From assembly GCA_902475855.1 (NCBI GenBank), contig CABSBF010000003.1:15339-79338 (forward strand): 64,000 nucleotides of DNA. Direction: 5' to 3'. A program made the position numbers and the translations under genes. How positions within the stretch are numbered: position 1 is the stretch's first letter; the number at the start of each line of letters is the position of its first letter. Shown here piece after piece: positions 7,880 to 16,552 of this stretch. The notes under the pieces were generated by a model. It searched no databases. It was not told the origin of the DNA and was given only the letters and a program-made list of their open reading frames with translations. This DNA comes from an uncultured Eubacteriales bacterium. GTDB taxonomy: Bacteria > Bacillota > Clostridia > Oscillospirales > Oscillospiraceae.

Positions 7880-9097
7880 TTATTCTTTCTTTTGCGGGAG
7901 CTGCACGCCCTCCCGCGGCTCCGGCTTTGCATTCGCCATCAGGATGGAACTGATGAATGCCGTGATCGGCACGGAAAGAATCACGCCGATGCTGCTGGAG
8001 ATGCCACTGATGACCTCTCTTGCCAGATAAGCCGAGCTGAAAAGCTGATGCGGCTGCAAGCCGAGAGAATACAGATACAAAATCAGTGTAAAACTGCTGC
8101 CGAAGAAGGCAAGAATCAGCGTGTTGGTCATCGTGCCGACCATATCGCGGCCGATGTTCATTCCGGAACGAAAGAGCTGACGGCGGTTCAGCGTGGGGTT
8201 GACCGCGTGAACCTCGGAGAGCGCAGATGAGATACTCATTGCCACGTCCATAACCGCGCCGAGGGCACTGATGATGACGCCTCCGACCAGCAGCCCCCTG
8301 AGCTTCAGAGGTACGCCGTCCTGCCGGAGCTGCAAAAGCGGTTCAACCTCGGAATTGCGCAGGCCGTCCACCTTTGCAAGCGTCTGCGCAAGCAGTCCGA
8401 AAAGGAGCGCGATGCCCATGCCCAGTACCGTGCCGAGCAGGGCGCAGGCCGTTTTGCGCGACACACCACCGAGCAGTACGAAGCAGACCGCCGCTGCATA
8501 TACACACACGAGGAAAACCGTCAAAAGTGTCGGCGCGCCCTTCATCAAAAGCGGAAGCAAAATCCAGAACAGGCAGGCCAGCGTGACCAGCAGACCGATC
8601 AGGGATTTCGCGCCGGTTTTACCGCCGACGAGGACGGTCACAACAAGGAAAAGCGCTGCAACAAGAAGGATAGCCGGTTCGCGGTTGTATTCAAACACCG
8701 TCGCGCGCAGGTCGCCGTTTTCATAAACGGAGATTTGCAGGGTGACGCCGTTTCCCGCCTTGAGCGGGACGCCGTAAATCGGCGCAACGTAGTTGTAAAC
8801 CTGAAGCTGCTTTCCGGCGTAATCGCCGGTGGTGACATCCACGAGCATGAGCTGCTCGCCGCGATAAGCGTCGTCAGAGCGTTCGTCTTTCTCCGTCGAG
8901 TCAGAAAGGATCTGCACAATCTTGCCGTTTTCATAGACGGTGTGCGCGGCGTCGGTCTCCTCCTCCGGTTCCGGCCGGACGGCATATCCCACCACGGCAA
9001 ACAGCACCGCAGCGACGGCAAGCACCAGAACCGACCAGCGGTTCTCCCGCAGCCATTGGCCGAACGTCCTCTTGCGGCGGACTTTCATTTTTTTCAT
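7880..9097 (-). CDS. YibE/F family membrane protein
   Basis: This 405-residue protein starts at ATG 9097, 8 bp after AAAGGAG; the ORF continues 47 codons upstream through the promoter and should not be used. A cytoplasmic basic N-terminus (KKMKVRRKRTFGQW) precedes one membrane helix, a ~100-residue extracytoplasmic beta-rich domain (VYENGKIVQILSDST ... TVFEYNREP), then seven or so helices. Signatures include VGGKTGAKSLIGLLVTL and ALGAVMDVAMSISSAL, both typical of YibE/YibF. The family function is unknown, though a transporter role has been suggested. It stands alone between its own promoter and terminator. Confidence 0.85.
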   Translation of the reverse strand: MKKMKVRRKRTFGQWLRENRWSVLVLAVAAVLFAVVGYAVRPEPEEETDAAHTVYENGKIVQILSDSTEKDERSDDAYRGEQLMLVDVTTGDYAGKQLQVYNYVAPIYGVPLKAGNGVTLQISVYENGDLRATVFEYNREPAILLVAALFLVVTVLVGGKTGAKSLIGLLVTLACLFWILLPLLMKGAPTLLTVFLVCVYAAAVCFVLLGGVSRKTACALLGTVLGMGIALLFGLLAQTLAKVDGLRNSEVEPLLQLRQDGVPLKLRGLLVGGVIISALGAVMDVAMSISSALSEVHAVNPTLNRRQLFRSGMNIGRDMVGTMTNTLILAFFGSSFTLILYLYSLGLQPHQLFSSAYLAREVISGISSSIGVILSVPITAFISSILMANAKPEPREGVQLPQKKE

Positions 9098-9137
9098 GGG
9101 CACAGCTCCTTTGCCGGGAATATCAAAACACGGATTC

Positions 9138-9166
9138 AGCATAACAAGAACTGACAAAAAAGTCAA
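9138..9166 (-). promoter_or_regulatory. Sigma-A promoter of the YibE/F gene
   Basis: On the minus strand TTGACT (9166-9161) and TATGCT (9143-9138) are separated by 17 bp, about 40 bp before the ribosome site. It supports the short start at 9097. Confidence 0.55.
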
Positions 9167-9281
9167 GTCCGCGGAAAATGCCGCCCTCGCTTTGTCCAAT
9201 ATATACAAAAACGTGTCTTCTTTTTTTACATAACCCAAAGCTGTTTTTTACATTGCACAGCTTTTCTTTTTCGTAAAAATA

Positions 9282-9290
9282 TGGTATCAT
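9282..9290 (+). promoter_or_regulatory. Extended -10 promoter candidate for the large surface protein
   Basis: TGGTATCAT matches the extended -10 form TGnTATAAT at five of six core positions. No convincing -35 is seen; the upstream 40 bp are T-rich. Transcription from here would give a leader of about 110 nt, including the nested stem at 9309-9378. Confidence 0.4.
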
Positions 9291-9308
9291 TGAATATAAC
9301 CTAGAGTG

Positions 9309-9378
9309 GGAAATCTCCATTTTGGGATGCCGCCGCGCCGCCGTCAGACGGCGCAGTCCGTCCCATACGGGCATTTCC
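9309..9378 (+). promoter_or_regulatory. Structured 5' leader of the surface metallohydrolase gene
   Basis: Three nested complementary pairs can be read directly: GGAAAT (9309-9314) with ATTTCC (9373-9378), GGGA (9324-9327) with TCCC (9361-9364), and GCGCCG (9335-9340) with CGGCGC (9349-9354). Together they make one long interrupted hairpin ending 27 nt before the start codon. It does not match a riboswitch class I know. It may control translation or mRNA stability. Confidence 0.4.
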
Positions 9379-9405
9379 ACCGGGGAAAACGAAGGAGGAA
9401 TTTAC

Positions 9406-12400
9406 ATGAAAACAGGCATATTTGGCAGATTCCTTGCGCTGCTGCTGGCCGTGGTCATGGTTGTTGCCATGCTACCTCTGTCGGCAGTTGCTGCGCCGGA
9501 AGCGGCGACCTGGACAAAGATCGCGCTGACCGACATCAAGAAATCTGACACCATCGCCATCACTATGACCAAGGGCAGTACCACATGGCTTCTGCCTACA
9601 ACAGCCGATAAGCAGCCGTTGGTTGCATCTGCTACGGTCAAGAGTGGCAAGCTGGAAACCTCCGGCAGCGATGGCTGGGCAGTCACCGCAACCGAGGGCG
9701 GTTACCATATCAAAAACGCCAGCGGCGAATTCCTTTATGTGACAGCCACAAACAACGGCGTGAGAATCGGCAATCCGCAGAACCCTACCGGTGCGATCTG
9801 GTCTCTTGCCGGCTCTTACCTGACCGCAAAGGACAGCAAAAACACCAGCCGCTATCTGGGTGTTTATAACAATGCTGACTTCCGATGCTATACGAACAAC
9901 GGAGCCAACAGCAATATTGCCGATCAATCCGTCGATTTCTGGAAACTCAATGTCGCCCCCGCTCGTGAAAGCGGCATTGTTACGGACCTGACCACCCTTC
10001 AGGAGGGCGACAAGGTCGTCATCTTCAATACTGCAAACCTGAGAACGCTTTCCACGGAGTATAGCGGCTTCTACAACACAGCAAATGAAGTCACTTTGAC
10101 CGACGGCAAACTGAAAGGCTTCAAGGATGTCGATCTGTGGACGCTGACCAAGAACGAAGAGGACGGCACCTACACGATCGCCACCGCGGACGGCAAGAAG
10201 CTCTCCATGGACACGAGCTTTACCAGCACCCCGTTGGATAAACCCAACGCTGCATGGAAAATCACCGCTGTGGAAGCCAAGGACGGCTATTTCTACATCG
10301 ACAATGCTACGCGTACAGACAAGTATCGTATGCAGTATCGCACCGACATGGGCACTTGGAGTGCATATACCGGCACGGGCGACGCTTTTGAGCAGCAGTT
10401 CTATTATGTTGCCGAAAAGGATCTGCCCAAGGATCCCGAGCCCGAACCCGAGCCCGGTCCCGGGCCTGTTGCCGCGCCTCTGGCTGACGGCGATCAGGTC
10501 GTGATCTACAATCCCGCCAACCTGAAAGCTCTGTCCACCGAGTATTCCGGTTTCTATAATAAGGGTACCGACGTTACTCTGGCAGACGGCAAGCTCTCCG
10601 GCTACACCGATGCCGACATCTGGACGGTCGGCGTCAATGCAGACGGAAGCTATACCTTCTCCACCTCAGAGGGCAAAAAGCTCTCCATGGATACTCAGTT
10701 CTCCAGCACCCCGCTGGACAAGGCAAACACCGCCTGGGAAGTCAGCGCCGCCAAAACGGACGGCTGCTACTACATCAAAAACAAGGCTCGCAGCAGCTAC
10801 CTTGAATGGTTCTCCGATAAGAACAACTGGAGCAGCTACGGCTCTATCGGTAATAATGAAGCGCTCTTTGCACAGGCTTTCTATAAGATCCGCAAGAGCG
10901 GCATCGTCACCAGGCTCTCCGACGGCGACAAGGTCGTTGTGTTCAACCCTGCCAACCTGAAAGCCCTGTCCACCGAGTATTCCGGTTTCTATAACAAGGG
11001 CACCGACGTTACTCTGACGGATGGCAAACTCTCCGGCTATACCAAGGCCGATATCTGGACGGTCGGCGTCAATGCAGACGGCACCTACACTTTCTCCACC
11101 TCCGAGGGCAAAAAGCTCTCCATGGATACTCAGTTCTCCAGCACCCCGCTGGACAAGGCAAACACCGCCTGGGAAGTCAGCGCCGCCAAAACGGACGGCT
11201 GCTACTACATCAAAAACAAGGCTCGCAGCAGCTACCTTGAATGGTTCTCCGATAAGAACAACTGGAGCAGCTACGGCTCTATCGGCAATAACGAAGCGCT
11301 CTTCGCGCAGCAGTTCTATCTTGTTGCAGATGAGGACAATCCCACGCCTCCTGCCGGCAATCTGCCGCAGCCCGGCGACAAGTTCGTCATCTACAACCAG
11401 AATGCCAAGGGCGTTCTGGCTGCCGAAAACGACAGCAAGAGTATTGCAAATGTCGCAGCCACGATTGAAAATGAAAAGGCCATCCCCGGCAACGGCGCAG
11501 TCATCTTCACCGTGGAAAGAAACGGCGACTACTACCGCTTTAAGAGCGAAGCCTACGGCTATCTCTGCTCCAACGGCACCGGCAGCAACGCCTTCTATTC
11601 CAAGGACTTCTCCGAAGAGGGCGTTACCGAGAAGGATGCCGACTGGCTGGTCCGCACCTGCTCCGGCGGCGTGGGCGGCTTTGAAATGGAAAGCCGCACG
11701 GCAAAGTTCAGCGGCCATAGCCAGTGGCTGGAATACTACAACGACAGCTACAAATCCTACAGCATGTACAACGTTACCGACTACACCATCTTCTCCTTCT
11801 TCTTCTATCCGGTTGCAGAGGGTGTGAATGTTGACGGCGGTCTGGTCATCAAGCCTGCCATCACCTTCCCGGAGGTCATGCTTGACGCCTATGTCGGTCT
11901 GAACTATGAGTTTGAGCTCGACATCGACACGATCTATCCGATCGACGACCCTTGGACGGAATACAGCATCAAGCTCGCTGACGGCTCCTACATTCCCGGC
12001 ATCAGCGAGTTGCAGAGCGACACCGATGTCGAGGTTCTGGACGGTTTTGTTTCCGGCAAGGGCAAGGCTCACATCACCGTGTGGGCTGAGGATATCGCAA
12101 AGGCTGCTCAGAAGGGCAACTACCTGATTCTGACCTTTGCCTTCAAGGATACCAAGGGCAACGAGGCAAAGGCCTCCTACAAGGTCACCATCAAAGACGA
12201 GCCCGTCATTGACAACATCACCCCGCATCAGGGCGAGCAGACGAAGGACAACAAGCGTCCGGAGATCTCTGCTGACGTAATCAACGCAGGTGAGAACCCC
12301 ACCATCGAGCTGAAGCTCGACGATGTTGTGGTCGCCCACACCTACGAAAACGGCAAGGTCAGCTACAAGCCTGTCAAGGATTTGGAAGACGGCCGCAAGA

Positions 12401-15400
12401 CCGTTACCCTGACCGTGACCCGCAAGGACAGCAAGTCCGTCACCAAGACCTGGTCCTTTACCGTCGGTGAAGCCAAGTTCCAGCTCTACTTCGGTCAGCT
12501 CCACTCCCATACGCAGTATTCCGACGGCTCCGGCACGCTGGAAAGCGCACTGCAGTATATCAAGAACATCAGCGAGCAGGACAACGTCCAGTTCGTTGCC
12601 TTCACCGATCACTCCAACTACTTCGACACCAAGAATACCCCGAACGTCGAAGCAGCCATGTACGACACCACGCTCGTGAAGGACTCCGATGAAAAGCACA
12701 GTTGGGCAACCTATAAGAAGACCATTGCGGATTTCAATGCCGCAAACTCCGGTTCCATGGTTGCACTCGGCGGCTTTGAAATGACATGGTCCGGCGGCCC
12801 CGGCCATATCAACACCTTCAATACCCCCGGTGTGGTTTCCCGCAACAACGCCACACTGAACAACAAGACCTCTGACGCCGGCATGAAGGCCTATTACGCC
12901 CTGCTGAGCCAGAAAGAGGGCATCGACACCATCAGCCAGTTCAACCATCCCGGCACCACCTTCGGCACCTTCTCCGACTTTGCCTACTGGGATGCCGTGA
13001 TCGACACCCGTATGTATCTGGTCGAAGTCGGCAACGGCGAGGGTCAGATCGGCGCAGGCGGCTACTATCCCAGCTACGAGCAGTACATCGTTGCGCTGGA
13101 TAAGGGCTGGCACGTCGCTCCGTCCAACAACCAGGACAACCACAAGGGCAAATGGGGCAACGCAAACTCCGCCCGTGACGTCATCCTCACCGATGATTTC
13201 TCCGAGCAGGGTCTCTACAATGCCATCCGCGCCCGCCGCGTCTACGCCACCGAGGATAAGAACCTGGAAATCAACTACACCGTCAACGGTCAGATGCTGG
13301 GCAGCATCATTTCCGAGGTTCCCGAGAAGCTGAACATCGCTGTTTCCGTCTACGATCCGGATAAGACCGACAGCATCACCAAGGTGGAAGTTATCGTCAA
13401 CTCCGGCAAGACCATCTACACCTGGGACAATCCCGCAGACCTTGCCACCGGCAACCTCACCTGCGAGCTGGATCCCGACTACAGCTACTACTTCATCCGC
13501 GTCACCGAGGGCGACGGTGATCTGGCTGTGACCGCTCCTGTCTGGGTCGGCGAAACCCTGAAGCTGGGCATCTCCAACTTTGTCTGCGGCACCTCCACCC
13601 CCGTCACGAATGAAGAGCTCACCCTCACGACCACGCTGTTCAACAGCGAGGCGAAGGATGCAACCGTCAAGTCCCTGACCTACACCATCGGCTCCGAGGT
13701 CATCGGCACTGACACAACCGGGCACGCCATCCCGGCAAGCAGCACGCAGGACATTACCTTCAACTGGACTCCCACCAAGGCGAAGGTTACTGCCATCACC
13801 GTCACAGCGGTCGTCGTGCAGGATGGCAAGGAATACACCTTCACCAAGCAGATCGAGCTGGATGTCCTGAATGCGGATTCTCTGGTCTATATCGGCATCG
13901 ATGCCTCGCACTACAATGAGTATGTTGCAGGCAACTACAAGGATTCCATGGGCAACTTCGGCAACCTTGCTGCCCAGTATTCCGTCCGCACCGTGGAACT
14001 CAAAACCAGCGCGGATCTGATCAATGCCTGCTCCAACGAGAAGTTCAAGGCCCTCATTCTCACCGCCCCGTCCCGCCGTCTGGAAGCTGCGCAGAAGGAT
14101 CCCAGGACCTACAGCGAAGCGGAGCTCGCAGCAATCAAGGAATTCAACGCCAAGGGCGGCACCGTGGTGCTGGCCGGCTGGTCGGATAACTACGAAAACT
14201 ATGACGTGATCAAGAACAACCCCGCCATCAAGCACATGGCTGCCACGCAGAATGACGTACTCACAGCACTCGGCTCCAGCCTCCGCATCTCGGACGATGC
14301 CACCTATGACGATGTCCGCAGCGCGGCCGATGGCGTGGATCCGTGGCGTCTGTACTTCAGCGATTACAACATGGATAGCTTCCTGATGGATCGTGTGGAA
14401 GTCGACGCAGAGCACCCCTATGACAAGCTCTATACTGAGCGCTTCAGCCACTACGGCGGCGCAAGTATCTATGCTGTGGATGCAAACGGCACGGCAACCT
14501 CCACCCTGCCCTCCACCGTTTCCCCCGTTGTCTACGGCCATGCAACGACCTATTCCAAGGACGTGGATGCGGATGGCCTCGGCGGCGCCGGCATCCCGAA
14601 GTACACCTTCAAGAAAGGCGACGACCGTCTGATGGTCATGGCCTCCGAGCAGCTCGACGGTAAGGGCCTGATTGTCGTTTCCGGCGCGGCCTTCATGTCG
14701 AACTTCGAAGTGCAGGCAACCATCAGCGACAACGGCGCTGAGAAGAATTACTCCAACTACAAGATCTGTGAAAACCTGATCAAGTACCTCAACCCCATCA
14801 AGGTCACCCCGATTGCCGAGGTGCAGGCGGAGGAAGAAGAGGGCGTCAAGTACACCATCGAGGGTATTGTGACCTCCAATGCCTCCGGTTATGACAAGGA
14901 CACCGCGTTCTTCGACTGCATCTATGTGCAGGACGAAACCGCCGGTATCAACGCCTTCCCCGTTGCCGGCAACTTCAAGATCGGCGACAAGGTTCGCATC
15001 ACCGGCAAGACCAGCTCCTATCAGGGCGAGCGCCAGATCGCCGTTACCTCCATTGAGAAGATCGGCGAGGAAACGCCGGTCGAGCCGAAGAAGGTCACCG
15101 CAGCGGAGCTTGAAAATCAGGGCTATCTCGGCAGCCTTGTTACTGTCGAAGGTATCGCAACGAAGATCGAGTACTCCAATGGCCTGCTCCAGACCATCAT
15201 GGTCAAGGATGCCTCCGGTAAGGAAGCCCGCATCTTCATTGATGGCTACATCACCACCGCCGAAGATGTGAAGAACGCAGTCGTCGGCTGCCACGTGGTC
15301 GCCACCGGTCTTGCTTCCTACGACGACACCTTTGTCCTGGAGGACGGCACGCCTGTCGCGCAGCGCATCCGCATCCGCAATCGCGCCGACGTTGTCTGTG

Positions 15401-16089
15401 CTGCGGATACCACCGCTCCCAGCGGCAAGATCACGGTCGGCAAGAGCGCATGGGATAAGTTCCTCACAGTCATCACCTTCGGCCTGTACTACAATGAAAA
15501 GCAGACCGTTACCGTGACGGCAGAGGACGACAGCGGCCTGGATGTCGCAATCGAGTACTACGTAGACGTGAATCCGGCCAAGGCTCCGCTCACCAAACAG
15601 GAGTTGGAGGATAAGGAGCTCACCGCCTACACCGAAGCCTTTGAAATCAAGCCGGACGGAAAGTTCATCGTCTATGCAAAGCTGACTGACAAGGCTGGCA
15701 ATGTGACCTGGCTGTCCTCCGATGGCATCGTGCTGGATGCTACCGCCCCCGTGATCGTCGGCGCAGAGAACGGCAAGACCTACTACGGCCCGATCAATGT
15801 CACGATCAACGAGCTCTACCTCAAGAGCGTCACGCTGAACGGCAAACCCGTCAAGCTTGACAGCAACAACGGCTTGAAGATCACCCCGGCAACCGGCAAG
15901 CAGATACTTGAAGTCATTGACGAGGCCGGCAACAAAACCACCCTCACCGTCACTGTTCTTCCCGCAGGCAATGCCCCGAAGACCGGCGACGAAAGCAGCC
16001 TGATGCTCTGGGTCTCCCTGATGATTCTCAGCGCGGGCACCGTCCTTGCAGTCTTCTTCGGCAAGAAGAAGTCCAAGGCTAACAAGTAA
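9406..16089 (+). CDS. Giant sortase-anchored surface protein with a CehA/McbA-type PHP metallohydrolase domain
   Basis: This 2227-residue protein starts at ATG 9406 after AAGGAGG; an in-frame ATG 28 codons upstream would break the signal peptide. Residues 1-30 are a signal peptide (LALLLAVVMVVAMLPLSAVAA). Residues ~35-810 hold five related beta-rich modules of about 145 residues; two are near identical. An Ig-like region follows. The PHP domain spans ~1025-1300: FGQLHSHTQYSDGSG, FTDHSNYFD, QFNHPG and NNQDNHKG supply the metal-binding His and Asp residues of a phosphoesterase-type site. Then come a CARDB-like segment, a GATase-like region (YIGIDASHYNEY), two OB-fold modules and a final Ig-like repeat. 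The C-terminus is APKTGDES, a hydrophobic helix and KKKSKANK, a sortase anchor. Likely role: hydrolysis of an external phosphoester or carbohydrate-linked substrate. The substrate is unknown. Confidence 0.85.
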   Translation: MKTGIFGRFLALLLAVVMVVAMLPLSAVAAPEAATWTKIALTDIKKSDTIAITMTKGSTTWLLPTTADKQPLVASATVKSGKLETSGSDGWAVTATEGGYHIKNASGEFLYVTATNNGVRIGNPQNPTGAIWSLAGSYLTAKDSKNTSRYLGVYNNADFRCYTNNGANSNIADQSVDFWKLNVAPARESGIVTDLTTLQEGDKVVIFNTANLRTLSTEYSGFYNTANEVTLTDGKLKGFKDVDLWTLTKNEEDGTYTIATADGKKLSMDTSFTSTPLDKPNAAWKITAVEAKDGYFYIDNATRTDKYRMQYRTDMGTWSAYTGTGDAFEQQFYYVAEKDLPKDPEPEPEPGPGPVAAPLADGDQVVIYNPANLKALSTEYSGFYNKGTDVTLADGKLSGYTDADIWTVGVNADGSYTFSTSEGKKLSMDTQFSSTPLDKANTAWEVSAAKTDGCYYIKNKARSSYLEWFSDKNNWSSYGSIGNNEALFAQAFYKIRKSGIVTRLSDGDKVVVFNPANLKALSTEYSGFYNKGTDVTLTDGKLSGYTKADIWTVGVNADGTYTFSTSEGKKLSMDTQFSSTPLDKANTAWEVSAAKTDGCYYIKNKARSSYLEWFSDKNNWSSYGSIGNNEALFAQQFYLVADEDNPTPPAGNLPQPGDKFVIYNQNAKGVLAAENDSKSIANVAATIENEKAIPGNGAVIFTVERNGDYYRFKSEAYGYLCSNGTGSNAFYSKDFSEEGVTEKDADWLVRTCSGGVGGFEMESRTAKFSGHSQWLEYYNDSYKSYSMYNVTDYTIFSFFFYPVAEGVNVDGGLVIKPAITFPEVMLDAYVGLNYEFELDIDTIYPIDDPWTEYSIKLADGSYIPGISELQSDTDVEVLDGFVSGKGKAHITVWAEDIAKAAQKGNYLILTFAFKDTKGNEAKASYKVTIKDEPVIDNITPHQGEQTKDNKRPEISADVINAGENPTIELKLDDVVVAHTYENGKVSYKPVKDLEDGRKTVTLTVTRKDSKSVTKTWSFTVGEAKFQLYFGQLHSHTQYSDGSGTLESALQYIKNISEQDNVQFVAFTDHSNYFDTKNTPNVEAAMYDTTLVKDSDEKHSWATYKKTIADFNAANSGSMVALGGFEMTWSGGPGHINTFNTPGVVSRNNATLNNKTSDAGMKAYYALLSQKEGIDTISQFNHPGTTFGTFSDFAYWDAVIDTRMYLVEVGNGEGQIGAGGYYPSYEQYIVALDKGWHVAPSNNQDNHKGKWGNANSARDVILTDDFSEQGLYNAIRARRVYATEDKNLEINYTVNGQMLGSIISEVPEKLNIAVSVYDPDKTDSITKVEVIVNSGKTIYTWDNPADLATGNLTCELDPDYSYYFIRVTEGDGDLAVTAPVWVGETLKLGISNFVCGTSTPVTNEELTLTTTLFNSEAKDATVKSLTYTIGSEVIGTDTTGHAIPASSTQDITFNWTPTKAKVTAITVTAVVVQDGKEYTFTKQIELDVLNADSLVYIGIDASHYNEYVAGNYKDSMGNFGNLAAQYSVRTVELKTSADLINACSNEKFKALILTAPSRRLEAAQKDPRTYSEAELAAIKEFNAKGGTVVLAGWSDNYENYDVIKNNPAIKHMAATQNDVLTALGSSLRISDDATYDDVRSAADGVDPWRLYFSDYNMDSFLMDRVEVDAEHPYDKLYTERFSHYGGASIYAVDANGTATSTLPSTVSPVVYGHATTYSKDVDADGLGGAGIPKYTFKKGDDRLMVMASEQLDGKGLIVVSGAAFMSNFEVQATISDNGAEKNYSNYKICENLIKYLNPIKVTPIAEVQAEEEEGVKYTIEGIVTSNASGYDKDTAFFDCIYVQDETAGINAFPVAGNFKIGDKVRITGKTSSYQGERQIAVTSIEKIGEETPVEPKKVTAAELENQGYLGSLVTVEGIATKIEYSNGLLQTIMVKDASGKEARIFIDGYITTAEDVKNAVVGCHVVATGLASYDDTFVLEDGTPVAQRIRIRNRADVVCAADTTAPSGKITVGKSAWDKFLTVITFGLYYNEKQTVTVTAEDDSGLDVAIEYYVDVNPAKAPLTKQELEDKELTAYTEAFEIKPDGKFIVYAKLTDKAGNVTWLSSDGIVLDATAPVIVGAENGKTYYGPINVTINELYLKSVTLNGKPVKLDSNNGLKITPATGKQILEVIDEAGNKTTLTVTVLPAGNAPKTGDESSLMLWVSLMILSAGTVLAVFFGKKKSKANK
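10477..11346 (+). repeat. Two tandem 435-bp repeat units in the surface protein gene
   Basis: The module running from the LADGDQVVIYNPANLKALSTEYS region is repeated after exactly 435 bp (145 codons). The stretch 10669-10850 is identical to 11104-11285 with no mismatch over 182 bp, while the flanks differ at synonymous positions. A more divergent copy precedes at about 10000-10430 and another follows at about 11360-11820. Confidence 0.9.
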
Positions 16090-16190
16090 TCCCGCAAAGC
16101 AGAGGCGGCTGCCTCGGCAGGTGCTTGTAAAGCAGTTTTAAGCTGAGCTTACAATCTGAGTCCCTGTCGGGCAGAACCAACAACAAAATG

Positions 16191-16232
16191 GGACGCTGTA
16201 TTCAGCAAATGCTGGATACAGCGTCCTTTTTT
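16191..16232 (+). terminator. Intrinsic terminator of the surface protein gene
   Basis: GGACGCTGTAT pairs with ATACAGCGTCC, extended inside by CAGC/GCTG around an AAAT loop, and is followed by six T at 16227-16232. It is about 100 bp after the stop codon. Confidence 0.9.
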
Positions 16233-16316
16233 CGTTTCTATTCCCCAATCCTGCGGTATTCGTTTTTCTCTCCGTCGTTCCATACCGGCTGCCGGTGCAC
16301 TCCATGTGCACCGCCT

Positions 16317-16326
16317 TTTTTGAGCA
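16317..16326 (-). promoter_or_regulatory. Operator candidate TGCTCAAAAA in front of operon A
   Basis: The plus strand reads TTTTTGAGCA, the reverse complement of TGCTCAAAAA, 6 bp upstream of the -35. The same ten bases occur twice in the region before operon B (30533 and 30571). A further TTTTGAG follows at 16327. Confidence 0.45.
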
Positions 16327-16332
16327 TTTTGA

Positions 16333-16361
16333 GTGACAAATGCGCAAATTCTTGCTACAAT
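16333..16361 (+). promoter_or_regulatory. Sigma-A promoter of carbohydrate operon A
   Basis: GTGACA (16333-16338) and TACAAT (16356-16361) are 17 bp apart, with TG at the extended -10 position (TTGCTACAAT). It should drive the run of genes from 16553 to 29969. Confidence 0.6.
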
Positions 16362-16552
16362 GGCTCCATCTCATGCTGATACGACGAATTGGTCGGCAAG
16401 CAAAGCGCAGCATTCTGCCGCTGTCCTGTGCCGGGAAGGTCCATTTGGTTGTCGAAAAGCATGGAAAATTCCCCAAAGAAAATGAAATTGACGCTCCATG
16501 TGCGCAACGGTATCATGGTAAGCAGAAAGAAAATCGGAGCGAGGGAACGGTC

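Larger units (their letters stand above)
16233..16552. other. Intergenic region before carbohydrate operon A
   Basis: This 320-bp stretch has no convincing gene. It holds the inverted copy of TGCTCAAAAA at 16317-16326, a promoter at 16333-16361 and then about 185 nt of untranslated leader. An open frame runs through the leader into the SBP gene from 16340, but the ribosome site and transmembrane start argue for ATG 16553. Confidence 0.6.

Noticed and set aside
10477..11346. CRISPR-like or mobile repeat
   Set aside because: The 435-bp units are in frame and encode protein modules; no spacers, no terminal inverted repeats, no cas genes.
10666..15294. A 1542-codon open frame on the minus strand inside the large surface protein gene
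   Set aside because: It is antisense to a protein with clear signal peptide, domains and anchor. Strong GC-biased third positions on the sense strand keep the antisense frame open. The composition is a monotonous run of Gly, Val, Asp, Ile and Leu without domains or a ribosome site.
16340..16552. A 71-residue N-terminal extension of the first SBP
   Set aside because: No ribosome site, no signal or membrane start, and it covers the promoter; the basic residues plus helix at ATG 16553 fit an SBP anchor.
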